In this document: positions 1 through 5,913 of the stretch, one piece after another
Position numbering within the stretch: the stretch's first letter is position 1
Layout: each line of letters starts with the position of its first letter
Assembly: GCA_903895005.1 (NCBI GenBank)
Contig: CAITSH010000436.1
Location: 1-11,563, forward strand
Source: an uncultured Pseudomonadota bacterium
Lineage (GTDB): Bacteria; Pseudomonadota; Gammaproteobacteria; Burkholderiales; SG8-39
Direction: 5' to 3'
DNA length: 11,563 nucleotides
Program-made: the position numbers and the translations under genes
Notes under the pieces: generated by a model
Told to the model about the DNA's origin: nothing
Databases searched by the model: none
Seen by the model: the letters and a program-made list of their open reading frames with translations, nothing else

Positions 1-1282
1 CCTGCAGCTTTGCGATCAGCGGATGCTCGCCGGTGTTTTTGATGCGGCCTTCGAAACGCTTGCTGATAAACCCCGCGCACCGGCTGGCAATATTGATGTA
101 CTTGCCCACCAGGTCGCTGTTGACCCGCGCCATGAAATCATCCGGGTTGAAATCCACGTCCTCGACGTTGGCATTCAACTTGGCGGCGATGTAATAGCGC
201 AGCCACTCCGGGTTCATGCCGATGTCCAGGTAGCGCAGCGGGCTGATGCCGGTGCCGCGGCTCTTGGACATTTTTTCGCCCGACACGGTGATGAAACCGT
301 GGACGAAAATATTGTCAGGGTCCTTGTAGGGCTTGCCGGCGAACTTGAGCATGGCCGGCCAGAACAGGGTGTGGAAGTAAATGATGTCCTTGCCGATGAA
401 ATGCACCTGCTCGGTCGCAGGGTCGGCCATGAAGGCGTCAAAGTCGATGCCGGCCTTGGCGCAGTAATTCTTGAAGCTGGCTAGATAGCCCACCGGCGCA
501 TCCAGCCAGACGTAAAAATACTTGCCCGGCGCCTCCGGAATCTCGATGCCGAAGTAAGGTGCGTCTCGCGAGATGTCCCAGTCCCCCAGCGCTTTGTCGC
601 CTTCGCCTTCCAGCCATTCACGCGCCTTGTTGGCGACCTGCGACTGCAGCCGGCCCGGTTCGTCTATCCACTTGCGTAAAAATTCCGTGCACTTGGGATC
701 GGACAACTTGAAAAAATAATGTTCCGATGACTTCATCACCGGCGCCGCACCCGACAACGTCGAGTAGGGATTGACGAGGTCGGTGGGGGCGTAGACCGAG
801 CTGCAGTTCTCGCAGGCGTCTCCGTACTGGTCCTTGGCGCCGCACTTGGGGCATTCGCCCTTGATGTAGCGGTCGGCGAGAAACATGCCCTTCACGGGGT
901 CGTAGAATTGCTCGATCGACTTCGTGTAGATCAGCCCTGCTGCCTTGAGGCGTTTGTAGATGTCCTGCGACAGCGCGGTGTTCTCGGGCGAATGCGTCGA
1001 GTGCCAGTTGTCAAAGGCGATATGAAAACCGTCCAGGTATTGTTTTCGACCGGCGGCGATGGTCGCCACGAACGCTTCGGGCGTGGTGCCGGCCTTTTCG
1101 GCTGCGAGCATGATGGGGGCACCGTGCGCGTCGTCGGCACCGACGAAATGCACGATGCTGCCCCGCATGCGCTGGAAGCGCACCCAGATGTCGGCCTGGA
1201 TGTATTCCATGATGTGGCCGATGTGAAACGCACCGTTGGCGTACGGAAGGGCGGTGGTGGCGAAGATGCGGCGCTGCGTCAT
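1..1282 (-). CDS. metG: methionyl-tRNA synthetase, N-terminal 427 codons (3' end outside window)
   Basis: Charges tRNA-Met with methionine using ATP in the cytoplasm, and is essential for translation initiation and elongation. Reading from an ATG at 1280-1282, the protein begins [17 protein letters not shown] and carries the class I synthetase HIGH signature at residues 20-23 (FHIGHIMEY). It has a zinc knuckle with Cys at about 144, 147, 157 and 160 (CPKC...CENC), and the KMSKS loop at 337-341 (GEKMSKSRG, near base 270). These positions match E. coli MetG almost residue for residue. The four-Cys knuckle marks the E. coli-like MetG type. The frame stays open to the left edge, so the rest of the anticodon-binding domain and any C-terminal tRNA-binding domain are outside the window. 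No strong Shine-Dalgarno lies before the ATG. The gene is divergent from apbC across 151 bases. Identity is certain; only the 3' end is unknown. Confidence 0.97.
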   Translation of the reverse strand, partial: MTQRRIFATTALPYANGAFHIGHIMEYIQADIWVRFQRMRGSIVHFVGADDAHGAPIMLAAEKAGTTPEAFVATIAAGRKQYLDGFHIAFDNWHSTHSPENTALSQDIYKRLKAAGLIYTKSIEQFYDPVKGMFLADRYIKGECPKCGAKDQYGDACENCSSVYAPTDLVNPYSTLSGAAPVMKSSEHYFFKLSDPKCTEFLRKWIDEPGRLQSQVANKAREWLEGEGDKALGDWDISRDAPYFGIEIPEAPGKYFYVWLDAPVGYLASFKNYCAKAGIDFDAFMADPATEQVHFIGKDIIYFHTLFWPAMLKFAGKPYKDPDNIFVHGFITVSGEKMSKSRGTGISPLRYLDIGMNPEWLRYYIAAKLNANVEDVDFNPDDFMARVNSDLVGKYINIASRCAGFISKRFEGRIKNTGEHPLIAKLQ

Positions 1283-1331
1283 TGCAATGATATGGGGCCG
1301 GAACTGCAGGCCGAAAGGCAGTAAAACCAAT

Positions 1332-1337
1332 ATTTTA
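1332..1337 (-). promoter_or_regulatory. possible -10 box of the metG promoter
   Basis: On the minus strand the bases read TAAAAT, about 50 bases before the metG ATG. The hexamer 17 bases upstream (CGAAAT, plus positions 1355-1360) is a poor -35. It is supported mainly by position and by the AT-rich island in otherwise GC-rich DNA. Transcription would start near 1325 and give a leader of about 43 bases. This is inference from base composition only. Confidence 0.3.
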
Positions 1338-1361
1338 GCGCCTCGCAGGAGGTAATTTCGA

Positions 1362-1367
1362 TAAAAT
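1362..1367 (+). promoter_or_regulatory. possible -10 box of the apbC-dcd promoter
   Basis: TAAAAT on the plus strand lies about 67 bases before the apbC ATG, in the divergent metG/apbC gap. No convincing -35 hexamer is found 16-18 bases upstream, so an activator or a weak promoter would be needed. It mirrors the possible metG -10: together they form an imperfect inverted repeat (1327-1337 with 1362-1370). Confidence 0.28.
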
Positions 1368-1433
1368 TGGCTTTTCCCCGATTTATCTCCCGCAGGGTCG
1401 GCTTTTCCCTCCCGGCGGTCAGCAGGAGCACCC

Positions 1434-2522
1434 ATGGCTGTAACCGAAGCACAAATCCAGGCCGCACTCGCAGAAGTGATCGACCCGAACACCGGCAAGG
1501 ACCTCGTCGCGACCAAATCGGCGCGCAATATCAAGCTCGACGGCGGCAGCGTAAGCCTTGATGTGGAACTGGGTTACCCCGCCAAGAGCCAGATTGAGCC
1601 GATACGCAAGGCGGTTACGGCCAAATTGCGCGCGCTCGCCGGTGTGACCGCCGTTGCGGCCAACGTCACCTGGAAAATCACCGCGCACAGCGTGCAGCGC
1701 GGCGTGAAACTGGTGCCTGGCGTGAAAAACATCATCGCCGTGGCCTCGGGCAAGGGCGGTGTGGGCAAGTCGACGACCGCCGCCAACCTGGCGCTGGCCC
1801 TCGCGGCCGAGGGCGCCACCGTGGGCATACTGGACGCCGACATCTACGGTCCGTCGCAACCGACCATGCTGGGCATCACCGGCCGGCCTGAATCCAAGGA
1901 CGGCAAGACGCTCGAACCCATGATGGGCCACGGCCTGCAGGCGATTTCCATCGGCTTCATGATCGACGTTGATACGCCGATGGTGTGGCGCGGTCCGATG
2001 GTGACGCAGGCACTCGAGCAATTACTCAAGGACACCAACTGGGCCGGTGTGGACTACCTTGTGGTTGACATGCCCCCGGGCACCGGCGATATCCAGCTGA
2101 CCCTGGCGCAAAAAGTGCCGGTCACCGGTGCGGTGATCGTCACCACGCCGCAGGACATCGCGCTCCTGGATGCACGCAAGGGCCTCAAGATGTTCGAGAA
2201 GGTCGGCATCCCTATCCTGGGTATCGTCGAGAACATGAGCACGCACATCTGCTCGAGCTGCGGGCACGAGGAACACATTTTCGGTACCGGCGGCGCGGAT
2301 CGCATGGCCAAGGAATACGGCGCGGAAGTGCTGGGTCACCTGCCGCTGGATATCGGCATTCGCGAGCAGGCCGACTCGGGCCGCCCGACGGTTGTCTCCG
2401 ACCCGGATGGCGCGGTGACGGCGCTCTACAAAGCCATGGCACGGCGCATTGCGGTAAAAATTTCCGAGCAGGCCAAGGACATGACCGGCAAGTTCCCGAA
2501 CATCGTCATTCAAAATACCTAG
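1434..2522 (+). CDS. apbC: Mrp/ApbC family iron-sulfur cluster carrier P-loop ATPase
   Basis: A cytoplasmic ParA/MinD-like ATPase that binds and transfers 4Fe-4S clusters to apoproteins (ApbC/Mrp/NBP35 family). The 362-residue product has an N-terminal MIP18/DUF59-type domain (about residues 4-85). A nucleotide-binding domain follows, with the deviant Walker [10 protein letters not shown] at 106-114, the switch-like [12 protein letters not shown] near 134-145 and a Walker B-type [10 protein letters not shown] at 210-219. The CxxC pair at Cys273 and Cys276 is the family's cluster-binding motif at the dimer interface. The start is ATG 1434, preceded by AGGAG at 1424-1428. Length and domain order are those of full-length proteobacterial ApbC. 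It sits 36 bases upstream of dcd on the same strand and is probably co-transcribed with it. Nothing is missing or odd in the protein. Confidence 0.96.
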   Translation: MAVTEAQIQAALAEVIDPNTGKDLVATKSARNIKLDGGSVSLDVELGYPAKSQIEPIRKAVTAKLRALAGVTAVAANVTWKITAHSVQRGVKLVPGVKNIIAVASGKGGVGKSTTAANLALALAAEGATVGILDADIYGPSQPTMLGITGRPESKDGKTLEPMMGHGLQAISIGFMIDVDTPMVWRGPMVTQALEQLLKDTNWAGVDYLVVDMPPGTGDIQLTLAQKVPVTGAVIVTTPQDIALLDARKGLKMFEKVGIPILGIVENMSTHICSSCGHEEHIFGTGGADRMAKEYGAEVLGHLPLDIGIREQADSGRPTVVSDPDGAVTALYKAMARRIAVKISEQAKDMTGKFPNIVIQNT

Positions 2523-2558
2523 ACGGCAAGCCAGTCTGCGAAAACAGGGGTGAGGTAG

Positions 2559-3131
2559 ATGTCCATAAAATCCGACAAGTGGATCCGTCGCATGGCCAAG
2601 GAGCAGGGCATGATCGAGCCCTTCGAAGCCGGGCAGGTGCGCGAGCTTAACGGCCAGAAAATCGTCTCCTACGGCACATCGAGCTATGGCTACGACATTC
2701 GCTGCTCGGACGATTTCAAGATATTCACCAACATCAATTCGACCATCGTCGACCCGAAAAATTTTGACGAAAAATCTTTCGTCGATTTCAAGGGTGACGT
2801 GTGCATCATTCCGCCCAACTCATTCGCACTGGCGCGTACCGTCGAATACTTTCGCATCCCTCGTAACGTGCTGACCGTTTGCCTGGGCAAGTCGACCTAC
2901 GCGCGCTGCGGCATCATCGTCAATGTCACGCCCTTTGAGCCCGAGTGGGAAGGCTATGTGACGTTGGAGTTCTCCAATACCACGCCCCTACCGGCGAAAA
3001 TTTACGCCAACGAGGGTGTGGCGCAGGTGGTGTTTTTCGAATCGGACAAGGACGACGTCTGCGAGACTTCGTACAAGGATCGCGGCGGCAAGTACCAGGG
3101 CCAGAAAGGTGTCACGCTCCCCAAGATCTGA
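2559..3131 (+). CDS. dcd: dCTP deaminase
   Basis: Hydrolytically deaminates dCTP to dUTP and ammonia, feeding dUMP and dTTP synthesis; a cytoplasmic homotrimer of the dUTPase/Dcd fold. The 190-residue product has normal length. Family motifs are visible: SSYGYDIRC at 41-49, the nucleotide-binding loop GKSTYARCG at 110-118, and the block [19 protein letters not shown] at 131-149. Glu137 in that last block corresponds to the catalytic Glu138 of E. coli Dcd. The C-terminal [10 protein letters not shown] (177-186) is the lid that closes over the triphosphate. This is the monofunctional proteobacterial type, not the bifunctional DCD-DUT form, judged by similarity to E. coli. The start is ATG 2559 with GAGG at 2552-2555. 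The last 23 bases overlap the GTG start of the next gene, suggesting translational coupling. Confidence 0.96.
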   Translation: MSIKSDKWIRRMAKEQGMIEPFEAGQVRELNGQKIVSYGTSSYGYDIRCSDDFKIFTNINSTIVDPKNFDEKSFVDFKGDVCIIPPNSFALARTVEYFRIPRNVLTVCLGKSTYARCGIIVNVTPFEPEWEGYVTLEFSNTTPLPAKIYANEGVAQVVFFESDKDDVCETSYKDRGGKYQGQKGVTLPKI

Positions 3132-3672
3132 GCGGGGTTGCCGTAACGCGCCGGCCGCGCTGATCATCCTGGCTCTGGCGGTGGGCGCGGCTGTGCCGGC
3201 GCTTGCATATGCCGCAAGGCCGCTGCCGGTGCAGCAGGTATTCGAGGCCAAGGACCTGGTTTGCGATTTCTTCCGGCCCGACAGCATGGCCGAAACCATG
3301 AGCCTTCTCGGCGTGCCGCAACGCGCGCACCTGTTCATGGTGCTGCGCGAAATCGAGCGCGGCGAGGGAGAAGCCGCCGCCAGCAGTGCCCGGGGCACCA
3401 TCGGGCGCCGCGGTGCCTCCAGCCCGCTCAAGGTCTATGAAGGTGAGGAAGGCCTGCACTTTGTCGAAGACCGCGCCTCAAGCGTGGTGGTGACGACCCT
3501 GACCGCCTGCTCGCTGTGGCTGCGCAAGGGCGGGCGGGACCACTGCACGCGTTACGATGCCATCAACGCGTGGCATTTTGATGCCAGTGTGCACCGCAAC
3601 GCCGACGCCGCGTTTCGCCGCCTGGCGGGCAGCTCCTTTCGCGGTACCTGCGAGCCCTGGAAAATGCCCTGA
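3109..3672 (+). CDS. small secreted protein of unknown function, overlapping the dcd 3' end
   Basis: I do not recognise the family. The frame is open from GTG 3016, but everything before 3109 is an Arg-rich shadow of dcd. GTG 3109 gives a 187-residue protein that begins like an exported one. A basic stretch ([12 protein letters not shown]) is followed by a hydrophobic core at about 14-33 ([18 protein letters not shown]) and a likely signal peptidase I site near residues 33-36. No lipobox is seen. The mature part (about 151 residues) has four cysteines (Cys52, 134, 146 and 181 in this numbering), enough for two disulfides, which would fit a periplasmic protein. No catalytic motif was recognised. 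The gene overlaps dcd by 23 bases and has only a weak AGGG upstream, so translation may be coupled to dcd. The exact start is inferred; the existence of the gene is fairly secure from the signal peptide and uninterrupted frame. Confidence 0.72.
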   Translation: MSRSPRSERGCRNAPAALIILALAVGAAVPALAYAARPLPVQQVFEAKDLVCDFFRPDSMAETMSLLGVPQRAHLFMVLREIERGEGEAAASSARGTIGRRGASSPLKVYEGEEGLHFVEDRASSVVVTTLTACSLWLRKGGRDHCTRYDAINAWHFDASVHRNADAAFRRLAGSSFRGTCEPWKMP

Positions 3673-3827
3673 TCGCCGTGCCCCGCCTGCCTGCCGGCCG
3701 ATCCAACCGGCGCGACCGGACGCTGCGGTAAATTTCCGCCGCAGGATGCGCAATTGCGTGCGGTATCGCACATTACATTTGCGTGCCCTGGCTTAAAGTC
3801 GACTCACTCCACACTTTGCGGTCGGCA
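3673..3827. other. intergenic stretch with small inverted repeats
   Basis: This holds an imperfect hairpin, CTGCGG (3723-3728) with CCGCAG (3739-3744), and a short palindrome CGCAATTGCG at 3749-3758. The hairpin has no following T-run, so it is at best a weak terminator for the upstream gene. No convincing promoter hexamers with correct spacing were found for the MipA gene. Confidence 0.3.
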
Positions 3828-5276
3828 ATGATGCGCTTCTCCAATCTATCCGTCCGGCTGAAGGCCTGCCTGATGACATGGCTTCCGGTTCAGGCAAGCC
3901 CGGTGGCCTTCGTTACCCTCGTTGCAATTACGGTTTGGATGCTGGCAGGCGCCCGGCCGGCCGTCGCCGTGGACGACCCGCCGCTCATTGAAATCAATGC
4001 CAAGGAGAGCGGCGCCGGGCTGGGCTTTGCGGTTCGCACCGAGCGCTCGCGCTACAAGGGCAGCGGCACGCGCTACGATTTGGTGCCCATCTACCTGTAC
4101 GAAGGCAAGTACGCCTACCTCGAGTCCTATCGCGGCGGCATCAAGCTCGATGAGACGGCCGATCACCGGCTTGAGTTGTTTCTCGCGCACCGCTTCGAGG
4201 GCTATCCCTACGACCGCATTCCGGCGGCACTCGCCGGCATGGCCGACCGGGGGCAGGGCATGGATGCGGGCATCGCCTACCAGCAGCGCGGCACCTGGGG
4301 CACGGTGTTTGGCGAGTGGATGCGCGACGTGTCGCGTGAATCCTCCGGCTCCGAGGCGCGCCTGGGTTACCGCTACGACATGCATGCCGGGCGCCTGACC
4401 CTGCGCCCGCAGATCGCGATGTCGGCACGTAGCGCCAGGCTGAATAACTACTACTATGGTGTGCAGTCTTCTGAGGCGACGGCGACGCGGCCGGCTTACG
4501 AGCCGGGCGCCGGTGTCAATCTTGACCTTGGCCTGAGCGCGAGCTACCGGCTCTCGGGGCGCTGGCGCCTGTTTGGCGGGGTCACAGCGACGCGCTGGTC
4601 TTCCGGGGTGCGCGACAGCCCCATCGTCGACAGCCGCACCCAGGTTGCGATGACCACCGGCCTTGCATACGATTTTTCTCCCGACCACAATGCCTGGCCG
4701 GAGGGCAAGCCGCTTATCGTCAAATTGCTGTATGGCAAGTCGGCAGATTGTGACGTGGCGAAAATCATGCTGTTGCGCTGTGTGTCGACCAACACCCCGG
4801 ATCAGACGCGCATCGAATCCATCGAACTCGGGCGGCCGTTCATCGAGCGCCTCAACGGCTGGCCGGTGGATTTTGTCGGCTTTGTCGGGCTGCTCCACCA
4901 CACTGAAAAAGGCTTGCAGCCCGATTCATGGCAGGCCAACGCCTACATGAAGGGCTACTACTACGGTTTCCCGTGGGCCGAGCGCGTGCGCACCCGGCTT
5001 GGTTTTGGCGTCGGCCTGTCTTATGCCAGCCGCGTGCCTTTCGTGGAGTTGCGCGACCAGATCGCGCGCGGACGCAACAGTTCGCGGGTGCTCAATTACC
5101 TCGACCCCACGGTGGATGTCAGCGTGGGCGACATCATCGGCGTGAAGTCGTTGAAAGACACCTATCTAGGACTCGGCGTGTCCCACCGCTCGGGCATTTT
5201 CGGCACCTCGCAGTTTCTTGGCAACGTCAACGGCGGCTCGAATTACATCTACTCGTATGTGGAATTCCGGATGTAG
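3828..5276 (+). CDS. MipA/OmpV family outer-membrane protein with a C-terminal PagL-like domain
   Basis: A predicted outer-membrane beta-barrel protein of 482 residues from ATG 3828. Other possible starts are ATG 3831, ATG 3873 (with GAAGG at 3860-3864) and GTG 3783. A hydrophobic export signal ends near residue 47 (GARPAVA, then VDD). Residues about 60-283 look like MipA/OmpV: an early GAGLGFAVRTERSRYKGS, then RPAYEPGAGV, LDLGLSASYRLSGRWRLFGG, DSPIVDSR and TGLAYDF, a series of amphipathic strands. A second unit (about 295-482) includes NGWPVDFVGFVGLLHHTEKG, GYYYGFPWAERVRTRLGFG, RVLNYLDPTVDVSVGD and the closing LGLGVSHRSGIFG. Its His453-x-Ser455 resembles the active site of PagL-type lipid A 3-O-deacylases, but I cannot place the third catalytic Glu. 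MipA was named as a scaffold between MltA and PBP1B, but many family members have no known role. The MipA call is strong; the second-domain function is inference. Confidence 0.85.
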   Translation: MMRFSNLSVRLKACLMTWLPVQASPVAFVTLVAITVWMLAGARPAVAVDDPPLIEINAKESGAGLGFAVRTERSRYKGSGTRYDLVPIYLYEGKYAYLESYRGGIKLDETADHRLELFLAHRFEGYPYDRIPAALAGMADRGQGMDAGIAYQQRGTWGTVFGEWMRDVSRESSGSEARLGYRYDMHAGRLTLRPQIAMSARSARLNNYYYGVQSSEATATRPAYEPGAGVNLDLGLSASYRLSGRWRLFGGVTATRWSSGVRDSPIVDSRTQVAMTTGLAYDFSPDHNAWPEGKPLIVKLLYGKSADCDVAKIMLLRCVSTNTPDQTRIESIELGRPFIERLNGWPVDFVGFVGLLHHTEKGLQPDSWQANAYMKGYYYGFPWAERVRTRLGFGVGLSYASRVPFVELRDQIARGRNSSRVLNYLDPTVDVSVGDIIGVKSLKDTYLGLGVSHRSGIFGTSQFLGNVNGGSNYIYSYVEFRM

Positions 5277-5290
5277 CGTGGGCTGCAGCG

Positions 5291-5314
5291 GATCAGGGGG
5301 CGACCACCCTGATC
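5291..5314. repeat. perfect 8-bp inverted repeat between convergent genes
   Basis: GATCAGGG (5291-5298) and CCCTGATC (5307-5314) flank an 8-base loop. It lies between the stop of the plus-strand barrel gene (5276) and the converging S4 gene, whose stop codon (5293-5295) is inside the left arm. Neither side has a T-run, so it could be a weak bidirectional or Rho-assisted end, or an mRNA 3'-stabilising hairpin. Confidence 0.5.
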
Positions 5315-5511
5315 TCGGTATCGCCCGTGCACACCACCTGGCCGATTTTTATCTTGGCGGTCTTGCGCGATTCGGCGACACCGTCAACGGTGACCCCGCC
5401 TGCCGCAACCATCGCCTTGCCCGCGCCGCCGCTGCCGGCAAGGCCCGTGAGCTTGAGCAAATTGTTGAGCTGCACGTGCTCGCGATCGAGCTTGAATTCA
5501 ATGGTGTTCAA
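5293..5511 (-). CDS. S4 domain RNA-binding protein, YbcJ type
   Basis: A small cytoplasmic RNA-binding protein made almost entirely of one S4 (alpha-L) domain, like E. coli YbcJ (about 70 residues). The visible core is QLNNLLKLTGLAGSGGAGKA, then GGVTVDGVAESRKTAKIKIGQ and a final TEIRVVAP. This follows YbcJ's pattern LLKLEGW...GQVKVDG..ETRKRCKI...GQ. The frame is open further upstream to GTG 5607, but those residues are Pro/Arg-rich and unlike the family. TTG at 5509-5511 gives a 72-residue protein that matches family length, so I chose it; no strong Shine-Dalgarno supports it. The exact role of YbcJ proteins is not established; RNA or ribosome binding is expected. The gene converges on the MipA gene and is divergent from the decarboxylase. 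The stop lies in an inverted repeat. Confidence 0.82.
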   Translation of the reverse strand: MNTIEFKLDREHVQLNNLLKLTGLAGSGGAGKAMVAAGGVTVDGVAESRKTAKIKIGQVVCTGDTEIRVVAP

Positions 5512-5559
5512 TGGGGTCTTTCGGGACGGGGACGGGATACGGGGCGGTAACGCGGCACG

Positions 5560-5568
5560 AGGATAGCA
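5560..5568 (-). promoter_or_regulatory. possible extended -10 promoter of the S4 gene
   Basis: On the minus strand the bases read TGCTATCCT, an extended -10 (TGnTATAAT-like) about 50 bases before the proposed TTG start. Transcription would begin near 5553 and give a leader of about 40 bases. The -35 region is poor, which extended -10 promoters tolerate. Confidence 0.35.
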
Positions 5569-5595
5569 GATCAGATGCGCCGGCCGACTTTGACC

Positions 5596-5623
5596 TTGAC
5601 CGGTCACCCTCCGGGCGTATAAT
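5596..5623 (+). promoter_or_regulatory. strong sigma-70 promoter upstream of the decarboxylase
   Basis: TTGACC (5596-5601) and a consensus TATAAT (5618-5623) are 16 bases apart on the plus strand. A second TTGACC immediately upstream (5590-5595) makes a tandem copy at too long a spacing. Transcription would start near 5630, leaving a leader of about 284 bases before the decarboxylase ATG. This is the best promoter in the window. Confidence 0.72.
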
Positions 5624-5640
5624 CCCGCGAAAATTGACCC

Positions 5641-5733
5641 ATGCCCATACTCAGCGTGACTCTAGATTCGGAATGCCCATCGGCGGTCGCCGTCAGCGAC
5701 CGTGGCATTGCCGTGTGGCAGGCCTGCCGGTGA
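5641..5733 (+). CDS. possible 30-codon leader peptide ORF (uORF)
   Basis: The first ATG after the predicted transcription start (about 11 bases in) opens 30 codons ending at TGA 5731-5733. The peptide begins MPILSVTLDSECPSA and ends AVWQACR. No Shine-Dalgarno precedes it, so translation would have to be nearly leaderless. Its codons run through the hairpins at 5672-5728, so ribosome movement could change leader folding. Some polyamine-pathway decarboxylase genes, such as enterobacterial speF, are controlled by a leader peptide, but this peptide does not resemble that one. It may be chance. Confidence 0.2.
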   Translation: MPILSVTLDSECPSAVAVSDRGIAVWQACR

Positions 5734-5767
5734 AATCCACCGCCAAGCCACCCCCGGCCGGATCCGG
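5672..5767 (+). promoter_or_regulatory. hairpin-rich 5' leader of the decarboxylase mRNA
   Basis: The visible elements in order are a two-part hairpin, a palindrome, a small hairpin and a second palindrome. The hairpin pairs AATGCC (5672-5677) with GGCATT (5704-5709), and inside it CGGTCGC (5684-5690) with GCGACCG (5696-5702) around loop CGTCA. The first palindrome is GGCAGGCCTGCC (5717-5728). The small hairpin pairs GGTG (5729-5732) with CACC (5738-5741). The second palindrome is CCGGATCCGG (5758-5767). None matches a riboswitch class I know. The rest of the 5512-5913 gap (5768-5903) is C-rich and I see nothing specific in it. Confidence 0.4.
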
Positions 5768-5913
5768 TCCTTCTAAGTTTCACCTGATCGTTTCCGCGCG
5801 GCCGTCGCCCCGCGCCGGTCCTTGCCCCTGAACGCCGTCGCCGGCACCGCTGCCCTCACCAGAACCCGACGCTCGTCCCTCAATCATCCCGTATCCGTTC
5901 CCCGGAGAACCCC

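Noticed and set aside
23..484. Plus-strand frame opposite metG
   Set aside because: The minus strand encodes MetG with HIGH, zinc and KMSKS motifs across the same bases.
3016..3108. Extension of the exported protein to GTG 3016
   Set aside because: This part lies inside dcd, translates as an Arg/Thr/Ser-rich stretch and would bury the signal peptide 40 residues in.
3846..4901. 351-codon minus-strand frame opposite the MipA-type gene
   Set aside because: Low-complexity Arg/His/Ala-rich translation with no recognisable family; the plus strand has a clear barrel protein with signal peptide.
5512..5607. Extension of the S4 protein to GTG 5607
   Set aside because: The added residues are Pro/Arg-rich, absent from YbcJ-like proteins, and overlap the probable promoter of the gene.
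5511..5831. 106-codon plus-strand frame across the decarboxylase upstream region
   Set aside because: It starts before the predicted promoter, overlaps the S4 gene start, and has a low-complexity composition with no ribosome binding site.
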